This document shows positions 1-7,432 of a stretch of 64,000 bases of DNA, piece by piece. The notes under the pieces were generated by a model that made no database searches, was not told where the DNA came from, and saw only the letters and a list, made by a program, of their open reading frames with translations. Position 1 is the stretch's first letter. The number at the start of each line of letters is the position of its first letter. The stretch comes from Treponema sp. (GTDB taxonomy: Bacteria > Spirochaetota > Spirochaetia > Treponematales > Treponemataceae): NCBI GenBank assembly GCA_017935745.1, contig JAGBGX010000008.1, positions 1 through 64,000 of the forward strand, read 5' to 3'. The position numbers were made by a program, and so were the translations under genes.

Positions 1-30
1 ACGGGGGGGGGTACGGCAGAACTGGCCTAG
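1..30 (+). CDS. possible 3' end of an upstream gene (partial)
   Basis: Frame 1 is open from the window edge to a TAG at 28-30 and would encode T-G-G-G-T-A-E-L-A. A strong intrinsic terminator follows at 56-102, as expected at the end of a plus-strand transcript. The segment includes a run of nine G (3-11). Too little is visible to name a product, and the frame assignment rests only on the downstream terminator. Confidence 0.3.
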   Translation, partial: TGGGTAELA

Positions 31-55
31 AACATAATCCACATCTCACATACAG

Positions 56-102
56 AAGGACGCACAATGCGGACAAAAGCCCGCGGAGTGCGTCCTTTTT
101 TT
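56..102 (+). terminator. intrinsic terminator of the upstream transcript
   Basis: A perfect 10-bp stem (56-65 with 88-97, AAGGACGCAC / GTGCGTCCTT) has a smaller GCGG/CCGC pairing inside its loop. It is followed by a T tract to 102. Its orientation fits a plus-strand gene ending just inside the window. Confidence 0.75.
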
Positions 103-182
103 CTCCGCTTGGAAGCGGAGCGAACTTTTCTAAGAGGGGAAAAAAACCCTCTACTTGCGAGGCGGGGTTTTCTTCCCCTCTT
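103..182. repeat. two further adjacent stem-loops in a non-coding stretch
   Basis: Positions 103-110 pair with 113-120 (8 bp, 2-nt loop). Positions 132-141 pair with 173-182 (10 bp), with a further AAAACCC/GGGTTTT pairing inside, giving a long imperfect hairpin. Together with the terminator at 56-102 this makes three structures in about 130 bp. The stretch 103-327 otherwise holds only a possible weak promoter (TCGACA 272-277, GATATT 296-301) and the ribosome binding site of the next gene. Confidence 0.5.
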
Positions 183-327
183 AAACTCCCTATCTTTCCC
201 AGCACGCTTTTGCTGCGCTTTTGGCAACGGAGCTTCCTTTTTCTATTTCACTTTTTTTCTTTACTCATGTTTCGACAGTCTCCGCAGTGCGCGGGGATAT
301 TTTCAACTCAATTTCAGGAGGGAGCCT

Positions 328-1047
328 ATGCTCAAGTACTGTTTGCGTGAGAATCTTCTCACGGCTGACCCGGATGACTGCATGGCGCAGGCTGTGGATG
401 TGCGGTCGTACCCGCAGGATGAAATCATCGGTTTGATAATGAAGCGCGGAACCACATTGACGAAAGCCGATGTCTCCGCGGTCTTGCAGGTGTTCTCGGA
501 AGTCGTTTGCGAGCTGACAGCCGACGGCTCGGCGGTGAACACGCCGCTGTTCAGCACATCGTTCAGCGTGTCGGGCGTTTTCAGCGGCATGGCGGACTCG
601 TTTGACAGGGCGCGGCATTCAATCAGCGTGAACGTGAATCCGGGAACTGCACTGCGCGAGGCTGCAAAGTCCGTCAAGACAGAAAAGACTGAGGCGGCGG
701 CGACAGAGCCGTACATCACGGAAGCCGCTGACATAGTCAGCGGCTCTGTAAACGCAACGCTCACGGCGGGCGGAATCCTGCGCCTGACAGGATCCCGGCT
801 CAAGTTCGACGCTTTGGACGAGGCGCAGGGCGTGTTCCTAGTTCCGGCGGAAGGCGGCGAGGCCGTGAAGTGCGCTGTTGTCGCCGAGAACAAGCCCGCA
901 CGCGTGATGATCATGGTGCCGGCGGACGTAAAGCCCGGTGCGTACTATGCCGAGGTGAGGACGAAGCTGTTCGGGAACGGCGGAACAAGCAAGACACAGC
1001 GCATGGGACGGTTTAGCAAACTGCTTGCGGTGTCCGCCCAAGCGTAA
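328..1047 (+). CDS. HU-like DNA-binding domain / DUF4469 protein
   Basis: A 239-residue protein. The N-terminal half (about residues 1-125) resembles the IHF/HU-like DNA-binding domain of the Bacteroides Bvu_2165 type, beginning MLKYCLRENLLTADPDD and containing MKRGTTLTKADVSAVL and NTPLFSTSFSVSG. The C-terminal part (about 140-235) resembles the Ig-like DUF4469 domain. The ATG at 328 is chosen because AGGAGGGAG lies directly upstream; the same frame is open further upstream but with no ribosome binding site. Family members are thought to bind DNA, but their cellular role is not established. It lies in a structured accessory region and is followed by decayed 23-bp repeats. The assignment is from remembered family motifs only. 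Confidence 0.7.
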   Translation: MLKYCLRENLLTADPDDCMAQAVDVRSYPQDEIIGLIMKRGTTLTKADVSAVLQVFSEVVCELTADGSAVNTPLFSTSFSVSGVFSGMADSFDRARHSISVNVNPGTALREAAKSVKTEKTEAAATEPYITEAADIVSGSVNATLTAGGILRLTGSRLKFDALDEAQGVFLVPAEGGEAVKCAVVAENKPARVMIMVPADVKPGAYYAEVRTKLFGNGGTSKTQRMGRFSKLLAVSAQA

Positions 1048-1107
1048 TTAAGGAGCGCGCTCAAGCATAATTGAGCAGAGTCCTCAAGCATAGTTGGATT
1101 CCCTCCC
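1039..1107 (+). repeat. three degenerate 23-bp tandem repeat units
   Basis: The core CAAGCRTARTTR occurs at 1039, 1062 and 1085, exactly 23 bp apart. The flanking 11 bp of each unit have largely diverged. The first unit contains the stop codon of the DUF4469 gene. The second contains an inverted repeat CTCAA-N6-TTGAG (1060-1075). Confidence 0.55.
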
Positions 1108-1120
1108 CGCGAGGGAATTT
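1098..1120 (+). terminator. stem-loop, possible weak terminator
   Basis: ATTCCCTC (1098-1105) pairs with GAGGGAAT (1111-1118) over a 5-nt loop, followed by a short T stretch. It lies between the DUF4469 gene and the lipoprotein gene. The T tract is short, so termination may be inefficient. Confidence 0.45.
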
Positions 1121-1158
1121 CTTCAGGACATAAAAATTAGAAATAGTAGGAGCAGGAT

Positions 1159-2865
1159 ATGAAAAAGACGAATATGCGTATAGGAAAAGCAGTTGCGTGT
1201 GTGGTAATCACGGCGTTTATTGCGCTTGCCGGGTGCTCCGGCGGCTCTGGAGGCGGAGATGATAATGGCTCAAACAGTGGCTCGGGGGATAGCGGAGACA
1301 GCGGATACTACGAGCCGGACTATTCGTCTGACCCAGACACTCCTGATAATCCAGACACTCCTGATACCCCTATTCCAGAACCTACACCTGCACAAAAGGA
1401 AATTTCTGATTTATTAAAAGAATATATGAAAAACAATTATGATAACTTATCAGGGGAAGTAGCATCTAACAATATAAACCTAACGGCACAAACCATAAAA
1501 GAAGTAGGTGATATTTTCCCTGTCCTTGAAGATGCAGCAAATAATTCAGAAAGTATGTCAAGAAGTATCGTTTCTGAAAAAATAAAGGATGAAGATTCTG
1601 AATTAAATAGAGCTATTATAGCACAAGAAAAAGGATATATAAAAGTTGTCTTATCTGGCAATAAATATACTATCAGCTATAACAAAGGAACTACATTCAA
1701 TGGAACATTTAATCTTAGTGAAATTGAAATAGGTAATAATAACGGAAATGGTAATTTTGAAAATGCTATATTAACAAATAATACAGCAGATATAACTATT
1801 GAAAGAATTAACTCAATCAGAGGAAATTATCAACCAACATTGAATTTAAAGGTTTCTGGTGGAGAAGCTAAAAATATATATAACTTATACCAAACATATC
1901 CAGCAGATAAACTTACTTTATCTGGTGAATTGGGTAGAGTTAAAATGGATGGTAAAGCTATAAAGGGAAATCCTTCTGACTATACTTTATTTAATACCGC
2001 TGGTGATGCAGCAAAAGGATCAAATGATCCATCAATAACATCAATGGATGCTAATCTCTTGGTAAAAATGACTCAACAATTAGGAATATACAAACTTTCA
2101 AATATGATTATTTCTGGTTCAACTGATACAGCAACTGTGTTATGGGGACTTAGAAATATGGTGTTTGAAGGAGATATGAGTAAAGTAGAAAATACTACAA
2201 TTAATGCTATTCCAGGTCTTATTGGTGTTGTATATTTTAAAGATAAACCTTATAATAATGTAAAACAAATAAATATACCTGAGGATGTTTTGGGATTAGT
2301 AAGATTAGATAAATTAAAAGATATTAATGGTAGTTATTTTAAAGTTAAGACTCCAGGTAGAGGAGGATCGGTTTTAGATTTTAGAGGTGTTGATACAAAT
2401 ATTATAACAGACTATACTCCTTCTAATAAAATTGTTACAAATGCTGGAAATTGGAATGCTATTTATTTTCCTAATATTTCTGATGTTGATGAGGCAAAAA
2501 ATAAAACATTTTATGAAAAAATTGTTGACACAAGTAGAGGAGAAGTTTCTAATGTATATTATGGTAATAAAAAGATGTATGGTCATTATTCTGATCCTAG
2601 ACTTTTTAAAGGTGGTTCAAAAACTCCTAGAACTTTAAAGGCATTTGAAGAATATGGAAATAGTTATGTTGATCATCATGATGATATTAATAGTATTCCT
2701 GATGTTAATTATATGATGAAATTTACAACCTCTGCAAGATCTACTTATTCAGATGCAGAATTTAACAGTTTAACACAAGAAAGCGAGAAAAAGAGTTTGC
2801 AAGAGGATCATGATGATGGAGACAATTTGTTGGCACAAAATCGCACCAGCCGCTGTTTCTCCTGA
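1159..2865 (+). CDS. AT-rich lipoprotein of unknown function
   Basis: A 568-residue exported protein. A basic N-terminus and hydrophobic segment lead to the lipobox LAGC, with Cys at residue 26. A glycine/serine/aspartate linker and TPD/NPD repeats follow (about residues 29-75), and then a large domain I do not recognise. AGGAGCAGGAT precedes the ATG. The first 220 bases or so have the base composition of the surroundings. From about 1380 to 2800 the gene is strongly AT-rich with A/T-ending codons, unlike any other gene here, and the last 50 bases return to the local composition. This suggests transferred sequence placed behind a native lipoprotein signal. Surface or periplasmic location is inferred from the signal only. 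Confidence 0.6.
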   Translation: MKKTNMRIGKAVACVVITAFIALAGCSGGSGGGDDNGSNSGSGDSGDSGYYEPDYSSDPDTPDNPDTPDTPIPEPTPAQKEISDLLKEYMKNNYDNLSGEVASNNINLTAQTIKEVGDIFPVLEDAANNSESMSRSIVSEKIKDEDSELNRAIIAQEKGYIKVVLSGNKYTISYNKGTTFNGTFNLSEIEIGNNNGNGNFENAILTNNTADITIERINSIRGNYQPTLNLKVSGGEAKNIYNLYQTYPADKLTLSGELGRVKMDGKAIKGNPSDYTLFNTAGDAAKGSNDPSITSMDANLLVKMTQQLGIYKLSNMIISGSTDTATVLWGLRNMVFEGDMSKVENTTINAIPGLIGVVYFKDKPYNNVKQINIPEDVLGLVRLDKLKDINGSYFKVKTPGRGGSVLDFRGVDTNIITDYTPSNKIVTNAGNWNAIYFPNISDVDEAKNKTFYEKIVDTSRGEVSNVYYGNKKMYGHYSDPRLFKGGSKTPRTLKAFEEYGNSYVDHHDDINSIPDVNYMMKFTTSARSTYSDAEFNSLTQESEKKSLQEDHDDGDNLLAQNRTSRCFS

Positions 2866-2872
2866 CATATAC

Positions 2873-2896
2873 GCCGCACATGAGTGCGGCTTTTTT
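2873..2896 (+). terminator. terminator of the AT-rich lipoprotein gene
   Basis: GCCGCAC (2873-2879) pairs with GTGCGGC (2884-2890) over a 4-nt loop and is followed by six T. It starts 8 bases after the stop codon. Its distal arm merges into the duplicated flgJ tail at 2889-2974. Confidence 0.8.
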
Positions 2897-2974
2897 ATGC
2901 CCGGTGGCAGGCGGCCCCGCTACCGCTGCCCTGAAAACTTGATGTAGATCTGGTCGGCAAGCCCCAGAGAGGCA
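2889..2974. repeat. direct repeat, left copy (duplicated flgJ 3' end)
   Basis: This 86-bp segment matches 3422-3512 with about four substitutions and two short gaps. The match begins at a GC-T-run and ends abruptly after GAGAGGCA in both copies. It covers the last coding bases of flgJ and its downstream flank. The two copies bracket a 447-bp segment carrying a small gene. Confidence 0.85.
2920..2974 (-). pseudogene. truncated duplicate of the flgJ C-terminus
   Basis: Read on the minus strand this encodes SASLGLADQIYIKFSGQR and a stop. The intact flgJ ends NASLGLADQIYIELSGQR. Only the last 17 or so codons are present, with no start, so this is a remnant. Two changes (E to K, L to F) near the end show it has drifted since the duplication. 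Confidence 0.8.
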
Positions 2975-3000
2975 CTGAATATAAAAAAAGCGGAATTATC

Positions 3001-3030
3001 TTGCGGAAAAAACAATAACTATGCTACAAT
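3001..3030 (+). promoter_or_regulatory. candidate sigma-70 promoter for the 65-residue gene
   Basis: TTGCGG (3001-3006) and TACAAT (3025-3030) are separated by 18 bp, about 75 bp upstream of the small gene's start codon. It lies within the segment bounded by the direct repeats, so the small gene probably carries its own promoter. Confidence 0.5.
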
Positions 3031-3106
3031 GAGCAAAGAATGAAAAGTGCGTATCGAAATCTTTCATTGCTGCTTTTGTTTTCTGTAAGCAAAAAAGGGA
3101 GGGGAT

Positions 3107-3304
3107 ATGTCTGATTTTCTGTTTGCAAAACCCGGCGTGATTGACGGAATTATGAGCATTGTCGATTTGTTCGGAATTGCCCCGAATTACAATGACTCGC
3201 TGGACGGCATTTCCGCGGACGAACGGGCGTTTGCGGCCGACATTGACAGCCTAAGCCGCGATATGGACAAAGCCTACGAAGCTGTGACAAAAGACTATGC
3301 CTGA
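3107..3304 (+). CDS. small conserved-looking protein of unknown function
   Basis: A 65-residue acidic protein starting MSDFLFAKPGVIDGI, with an excellent ribosome binding site (GGGAGGGG) 4-5 bases before the ATG. It has no membrane segment or signal. The opening MSDFLFA-P and a later YN-S / A-D-A-A-D pattern recall small uncharacterised proteins I have seen in several phyla, but I cannot name a family. It lies between the two flgJ-tail repeats, with its own likely promoter and a possible terminator, and so looks like a self-contained inserted or duplicated unit. Function unknown. Confidence 0.65.
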   Translation: MSDFLFAKPGVIDGIMSIVDLFGIAPNYNDSLDGISADERAFAADIDSLSRDMDKAYEAVTKDYA

Positions 3305-3394
3305 CAAAGAAATATCATCAGAAAAGCAAGAAGCAAATCCGGCGCAAAGGGTTGTAGCGCACCTTAAAAAAATTGTTTATTTTTACAAAGTTTA

Positions 3395-3430
3395 GCAAAG
3401 CAAACGCTCTCCTCTTTGCCAGCTTTTTTT
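3395..3430 (+). terminator. weak candidate terminator of the 65-residue gene
   Basis: GCAAAG (3395-3400) can pair with CTTTGC (3414-3419), followed a few bases later by seven T (3424-3430). The 6-bp stem is weak. Confidence 0.35.
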
Positions 3431-3512
3431 ATGCCCGGCGGCAGGCGGCCTGTCCTGCTACCGCTGCCCTGAAAGCTCGATGTAGATCTGGTCGGCAAGC
3501 CCCAGAGAGGCA
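3422..3512. repeat. direct repeat, right copy (native flgJ 3' end)
   Basis: The parental copy of the 2889-2974 repeat, here continuous with intact flgJ. The duplicated part contains the last 18 codons of flgJ and about 36 bases beyond its stop. Confidence 0.85.
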
Positions 3513-4021
3513 TTCTTAGTGATTGACTCCGCCATATTGTCGTACATCATGTCATCATACATTTTCCGGGCGTACTCGTTGTCTGTTCCGGCAAGGCTTG
3601 TGTGCTGAATGCTGCTGCGCATGGAGGAAAGCATCATCTTGACCATGTAGTTTTCCATTTCCATTGACTGCGCGTACAGCTCGGAAGTCTTGTCAATGAC
3701 AGGCACTGCACCGTTTTTTGTCCGGGTGCCGGCGGCAAATCCCTGCGGGCGGGCAGCCTTGTCTGCCTCGCTGGCAAATGCGCCGTAAAAACCCTGCGTG
3801 TAGTCTCCGTTCAGGCGGTGGTTCCGTGCAATCTGGCTTGAAGATACGCCTGAGTGCGACGGGCTGCTGTCTGCAAGACCGAGCGCGGCCTTGTCCTGCA
3901 TTTCCCGCACAAGCGATGCAAATTTCCGGGCTTCCCCCTGGAGCATCGCTGTCTGGGACGCATTCTGCCCGTTGTCAAGCGTTCCTGTGATTCCGCTTCC
4001 TGAAATTCCGTTTACAGCCAT
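3458..4021 (-). CDS. flgJ: rod-binding protein FlgJ, N-terminal type
   Basis: A 187-residue protein matching the rod-binding domain of FlgJ, with the typical C-terminal half MENYMVKMMLSSMR followed by ARKMYDDMMYDNMAESI. It lacks the muramidase domain of enterobacterial FlgJ, as is usual in spirochaetes, so another enzyme must open the peptidoglycan. It acts in the periplasm during rod assembly. It is the last gene of the flgF-flgG-flgJ operon, 39 bp after flgG. Its 3' end has been duplicated 0.5 kb downstream. Confidence 0.85.
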   Translation of the reverse strand: MAVNGISGSGITGTLDNGQNASQTAMLQGEARKFASLVREMQDKAALGLADSSPSHSGVSSSQIARNHRLNGDYTQGFYGAFASEADKAARPQGFAAGTRTKNGAVPVIDKTSELYAQSMEMENYMVKMMLSSMRSSIQHTSLAGTDNEYARKMYDDMMYDNMAESITKNASLGLADQIYIELSGQR

Positions 4022-4060
4022 ACAGTTCCCTTACGCCCTTGCTTTTCCGCACGCCGCGCC

Positions 4061-4855
4061 TTAGCGCTTGAGCGAAGCCGCAGTCTGGAGCATGCTGTCG
4101 CTCGTCTGAATTGCCTTTGAGTTGAATTCATAGGCCCGCTGGGCAACAATCATCTGCACCATTTCGTTCACCACAGAAACATTGCTCATCTCAAGGAACT
4201 TATGCTTTGTGATTCCCATTCCGTCAATTCCCGGGCGGCTTACAATCGGATCGCCGGAAGCATTTGTCACCTTGTACAGGTTGTCTCCCGTATTCTCAAG
4301 CCCGACTGCGTTCGGAAAGCGGTACAGCTCAAGCTGCCCCACTTCCACCGGCTCAAGCTCTCCGTTCACCTTTACGTTCACCCGTCCGCCGTCAGAGACA
4401 GAAAGCGTCTCCAGCTGAAATCCTTCAGGCAGGATGATTTCCGGCATGACACGGAGCCCGTTTGCCGTGACAAGCTGCCCTGTGGAATCGACTTTAAACG
4501 AGCCGTCGCGCGTATACGCCCAGCTTCCGTCATACTGCTGGACACGGAAAAATCCGTCTCCAACAATGGCGATGTCAGTATCGACTCCTGTTGCTTGCAA
4601 AGAGCCTTGCGTCATGATGCGCTGTGTCGCGCCAACCTTGACGCCGCTTCCCATTTGAAGTCCCACAGGAGTCACCGTATCTTCAGTGGCAGGTGTTCCC
4701 GCCAGCTTCACATTTTGATACAGCAGGTCTTCAAATTCAGCACGGTGCTGCTTGAATCCTGTTGTGTTTACATTTGAAAGGTTGTTTGAAATGGTGTCGA
4801 TGTTCATCTGCTGGCCGTTCATGCCGGTCGCCGCATTCCATAAGCTTCGTACCAT
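4061..4855 (-). CDS. flgG: flagellar distal rod protein FlgG
   Basis: A 264-residue axial protein. The N-terminal signature is WNAATGMNGQQMNIDTISNN with LSNVNTTGFK following, and the C-terminal one is EMVQMIVAQRAYEFNSKAIQ, the paired helices that form the rod coiled coil. The length (about 260) is that of FlgG. It forms the distal rod of the periplasmic flagellum basal body. It lies between flgF and flgJ, 33 bp downstream of flgF. Family membership is clear; the split between the FlgF and FlgG names follows gene order and the better match of this copy to FlgG. Confidence 0.9.
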   Translation of the reverse strand: MVRSLWNAATGMNGQQMNIDTISNNLSNVNTTGFKQHRAEFEDLLYQNVKLAGTPATEDTVTPVGLQMGSGVKVGATQRIMTQGSLQATGVDTDIAIVGDGFFRVQQYDGSWAYTRDGSFKVDSTGQLVTANGLRVMPEIILPEGFQLETLSVSDGGRVNVKVNGELEPVEVGQLELYRFPNAVGLENTGDNLYKVTNASGDPIVSRPGIDGMGITKHKFLEMSNVSVVNEMVQMIVAQRAYEFNSKAIQTSDSMLQTAASLKR

Positions 4856-4888
4856 AAAAGAATTCTCCTGCCCTTAACGGTTTTCTTC

Positions 4889-5689
4889 CTAGCGGTTGAC
4901 AGTGACAACCTTGCTCCACAGCGTTTCCATCATTCCGTCCTCAGTCTGGACAGACTTCTGGTTTGCCTCATACGCCCTGTTCACTTCTATCATCTGAACC
5001 ATTTCATTGACAACATTCACATTGCTCGTCTCAGTGTATCCCTGCAAAAGCCTGGGGCGCCCGTCCCCTTCCGCTATGTACGGCTGGCCGGCAATGTCAT
5101 TTGTGTTCCACAGTGACGAGCCCTGCTTTTTCAGGTGACGCTCATTTTCAAAGCGGACAATCTTAATCCTGTCCACAAGCTGATTGTCTTCATTCGTATA
5201 GATCATTCCGTCCTGATTGACAAAGAACTTGTCGTCGGGAACATGGATTGCTCCGTTTTCACCGAGAACAGGAAATCCTTCCTTTGTCAAGAGAATTCCT
5301 TCCTTTCCGATATGGAAATTTCCGTTGCGCGTATACCGCTCTCCGGCAGGCGTCTGCACTGCAAAAAAGCCTTCTCCGCCGAGCGCAAGATCTGTCTTTG
5401 TATCTGTTGACTTGAACGAGCCTTGTGAAAAATCCGTGTACAGCTCATTTGTCTCGACACCAAGCCCCACTGTTCCGATTACAGGAGCCGCGTCAGCCGA
5501 GCCAAAGGATGTCTGATACACTCCGTCTGCGGCAGTTCTCCGCAGCAAAAGCTCGCTGAATTCCTTGCTGACTGGAATTTCTTTTTTAAATCCCGCAGTA
5601 TCAACATTCGCAAGGTTGTTTGAAATGGCATCCAGCCTGTTCTGCTGGGCATTCATTCCGCTTGCCCCTATATACCAGCCTCTGATCAT
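4889..5689 (-). CDS. flgF: flagellar rod protein FlgF (FlhO-type)
   Basis: A 266-residue axial protein starting MIRGWYIGASGMNAQQNRLD, with the flagellar rod motif ISNNLANVDTAGFKK and a C-terminal EMVQMIEVNRAYEANQKSVQ helix. Paralogous to FlgG downstream and the likely proximal partner in the rod. It is first in its operon. The start at 5689 is preceded by GAGGGTACGGT, and a sigma-28-type promoter lies at 5708-5734, which leaves a leader of only about a dozen bases. Confidence 0.87.
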   Translation of the reverse strand: MIRGWYIGASGMNAQQNRLDAISNNLANVDTAGFKKEIPVSKEFSELLLRRTAADGVYQTSFGSADAAPVIGTVGLGVETNELYTDFSQGSFKSTDTKTDLALGGEGFFAVQTPAGERYTRNGNFHIGKEGILLTKEGFPVLGENGAIHVPDDKFFVNQDGMIYTNEDNQLVDRIKIVRFENERHLKKQGSSLWNTNDIAGQPYIAEGDGRPRLLQGYTETSNVNVVNEMVQMIEVNRAYEANQKSVQTEDGMMETLWSKVVTVNR

Positions 5690-5707
5690 ACCGTACCCTC
5701 AGCTATT

Positions 5708-5734
5708 TTATCGGCATCCGTATGCAAAAGTTAA
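5708..5734 (-). promoter_or_regulatory. sigma-28 (FliA/WhiG) promoter of flgF-flgG-flgJ
   Basis: On the minus strand TTAA (5734-5731) is followed by exactly 15 bp and GCCGATAA (5715-5708). The class consensus is TAAA-N15-GCCGATAA, so the -10 is perfect and the -35 differs at one position. It sits about 20 bp before the flgF start. The cognate sigma factor is encoded at 43063-43854. Confidence 0.8.
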
Positions 5735-5819
5735 GGGCTTATCAGAAAACTCAAGAATTCCAGCTGTTAACTTAGAAAAACTGAACTCCATGCCGTCCGC
5801 CTGAAAAAAAAGATTATCC

Positions 5820-5848
5820 TTGTCTTTTTCACAATTCAATCGTATAAT
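5820..5848 (+). promoter_or_regulatory. sigma-70 promoter of the EAL gene, with overlapping inverted repeat
   Basis: TTGTCT (5820-5825) and TATAAT (5843-5848) are spaced 17 bp apart. An inverted repeat ATTCAAT-N6-ATTGAAT (5834-5840, 5847-5853) spans the -10 and could be an operator. The gene starts 31 bp downstream, at 5879. Confidence 0.7.
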
Positions 5849-5878
5849 TGAATAAAGGAGTTTTACCGAGGAAAGTGA

Positions 5879-7417
5879 ATGCCTGAACTTTTTGCCCGCC
5901 TGAAGCCCGTGAAAGCGCCGCTCATGATGGCCGCCTTGTACGCAGCAGTCCCGGCCTGTCTGCACGCAGAACAAGACCGCATCACCATAACAGCAGTTCT
6001 TCATCTGCTGAGCACATATCATGCCGCTGTGCTGTCTCTTCTGCTTGTTCTCTTTATAATCGCAGTGCTGCTTCTCCTGCTCCACAGAAAGAACATCATG
6101 ATTGACTATGACAACATAACGGGGCTTCCCGCCTACAGCCATTTCAAGCATGATGTAAAGAAGGCGCTCAAGTCCGACAAAAACGGAAAATACCTGATTC
6201 TCTCGCTGAACGCAGACAATTTCCGCATGATAAACGACACATACGGAATCCTGCTGGGAAATGAAATCCTGCGCCGGATCGGGACATCCTTTGCCCGCCA
6301 GTGTGGAAAAAATGAATTCGTCTGCCGGTTCTATGCGGACAATTTTGTCTTCCTCATAAAGCATTCCGGCTTTTTCTGGGACATCGAGGAGCGCGTCTAC
6401 ACTATGACAAATGTTGACAGCCTGCTGAAGGATATTCTTCCGCCCAAGTACAGCTTCACATTTTCCTCAAGCGTCTATTACATCGACAATCCCTGCGACT
6501 CTATCGAGACAATGATTGACAAGGCGAACCTCGCCCAAAAGCTCTGCAAAAACAGATTTGCCACCCACCGCGTCATTGAATACACGCCCCAGATGAAGGC
6601 TTCCCATGAGTGGAACAGGGAAATCACGCTTTCCATGGAGGAAGCGTTCGACAACAGCGAATTTGAAGTCTTTTACCAGCCAAAGTACAGCTTCCAGGAC
6701 GAGTCGATAATCGGAGCGGAAGCCCTCATTCGGTGGAACAATCCGCGCAAAGGATTCCTCACGCCGGGACGGTTTGTTCCGCTTTTTGAAGACAACGGAT
6801 TTATTGAAAAGATTGACAAATTTGTGCTGGAAAAAGTCTGCGCGTTTCTTGAGGAATGGAACAGCATGAGCCATTGCGAAGGATGGCAGCCGCTGACAAT
6901 TTCCTTCAACCTGAGCCGCTCCCACCTGTACAACCGCAACCTCATCAGCGAGCTGAAAAAAATCGCCGCTCCGTACAACATCGGCCCGAACAAAATAGAA
7001 GTCGAGCTGACAGAGCGGATTATGTTCGACAACCACAAGCGTCTCATAACAGTGATGAACGAAATAAAAAAAGCCGGGTTCTCTGTTTCCGTTGACGATT
7101 TCGGCTCAGGCTACTCTTCCCTCAACATGCTCAAGAACATGCCCGCTGATGTCATAAAGCTCGACAAGGAATTTCTGTGCGCTCCTGAAGAAACAGAGGC
7201 CGACGGCTCAAAGGAAAAGATTATCATCACATCTGTCATCGAAATGGCAAAAAAACTGCACATCACGACAGTAGCTGAAGGCGTTGAGACAAAGGATCAG
7301 TGCGAAATGCTCAAAACGCTTGGCTGCGACATTGCACAGGGATTTTACTACGCGCGGCCCATGCAGGAAAAAAGATTCATGGAGCTGCTCGGAATTTCCG
7401 GCTCTAAAATAGTGTGA
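5879..7417 (+). CDS. membrane c-di-GMP phosphodiesterase with degenerate GGDEF
   Basis: A 512-residue protein. A signal-like N-terminus (about 1-30, ending CLHA) and one membrane segment (about 48-69) are followed by a GGDEF-fold domain (about 75-235) and an EAL domain (about 250-500). The GGDEF signature is replaced by YADNF (152-156), so cyclase activity is unlikely. The EAL domain keeps EALIRW (Glu281), an LTE motif, DDFGSGYSSL and AEGVET, so it should hydrolyse c-di-GMP. The degenerate domain may bind GTP as a regulator, as in CC3396-type proteins; that is inference. It is divergent from the rod operon, which suggests a link to motility control. It has its own sigma-70 promoter. Confidence 0.88.
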   Translation: MPELFARLKPVKAPLMMAALYAAVPACLHAEQDRITITAVLHLLSTYHAAVLSLLLVLFIIAVLLLLLHRKNIMIDYDNITGLPAYSHFKHDVKKALKSDKNGKYLILSLNADNFRMINDTYGILLGNEILRRIGTSFARQCGKNEFVCRFYADNFVFLIKHSGFFWDIEERVYTMTNVDSLLKDILPPKYSFTFSSSVYYIDNPCDSIETMIDKANLAQKLCKNRFATHRVIEYTPQMKASHEWNREITLSMEEAFDNSEFEVFYQPKYSFQDESIIGAEALIRWNNPRKGFLTPGRFVPLFEDNGFIEKIDKFVLEKVCAFLEEWNSMSHCEGWQPLTISFNLSRSHLYNRNLISELKKIAAPYNIGPNKIEVELTERIMFDNHKRLITVMNEIKKAGFSVSVDDFGSGYSSLNMLKNMPADVIKLDKEFLCAPEETEADGSKEKIIITSVIEMAKKLHITTVAEGVETKDQCEMLKTLGCDIAQGFYYARPMQEKRFMELLGISGSKIV

Positions 7418-7432
7418 AATTACGATATTTTG

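Noticed and set aside
67-327. Upstream extension of the DUF4469 reading frame
   Set aside because: The frame is open by chance through a terminator and hairpins. The ribosome binding site and family start both place translation at 328.
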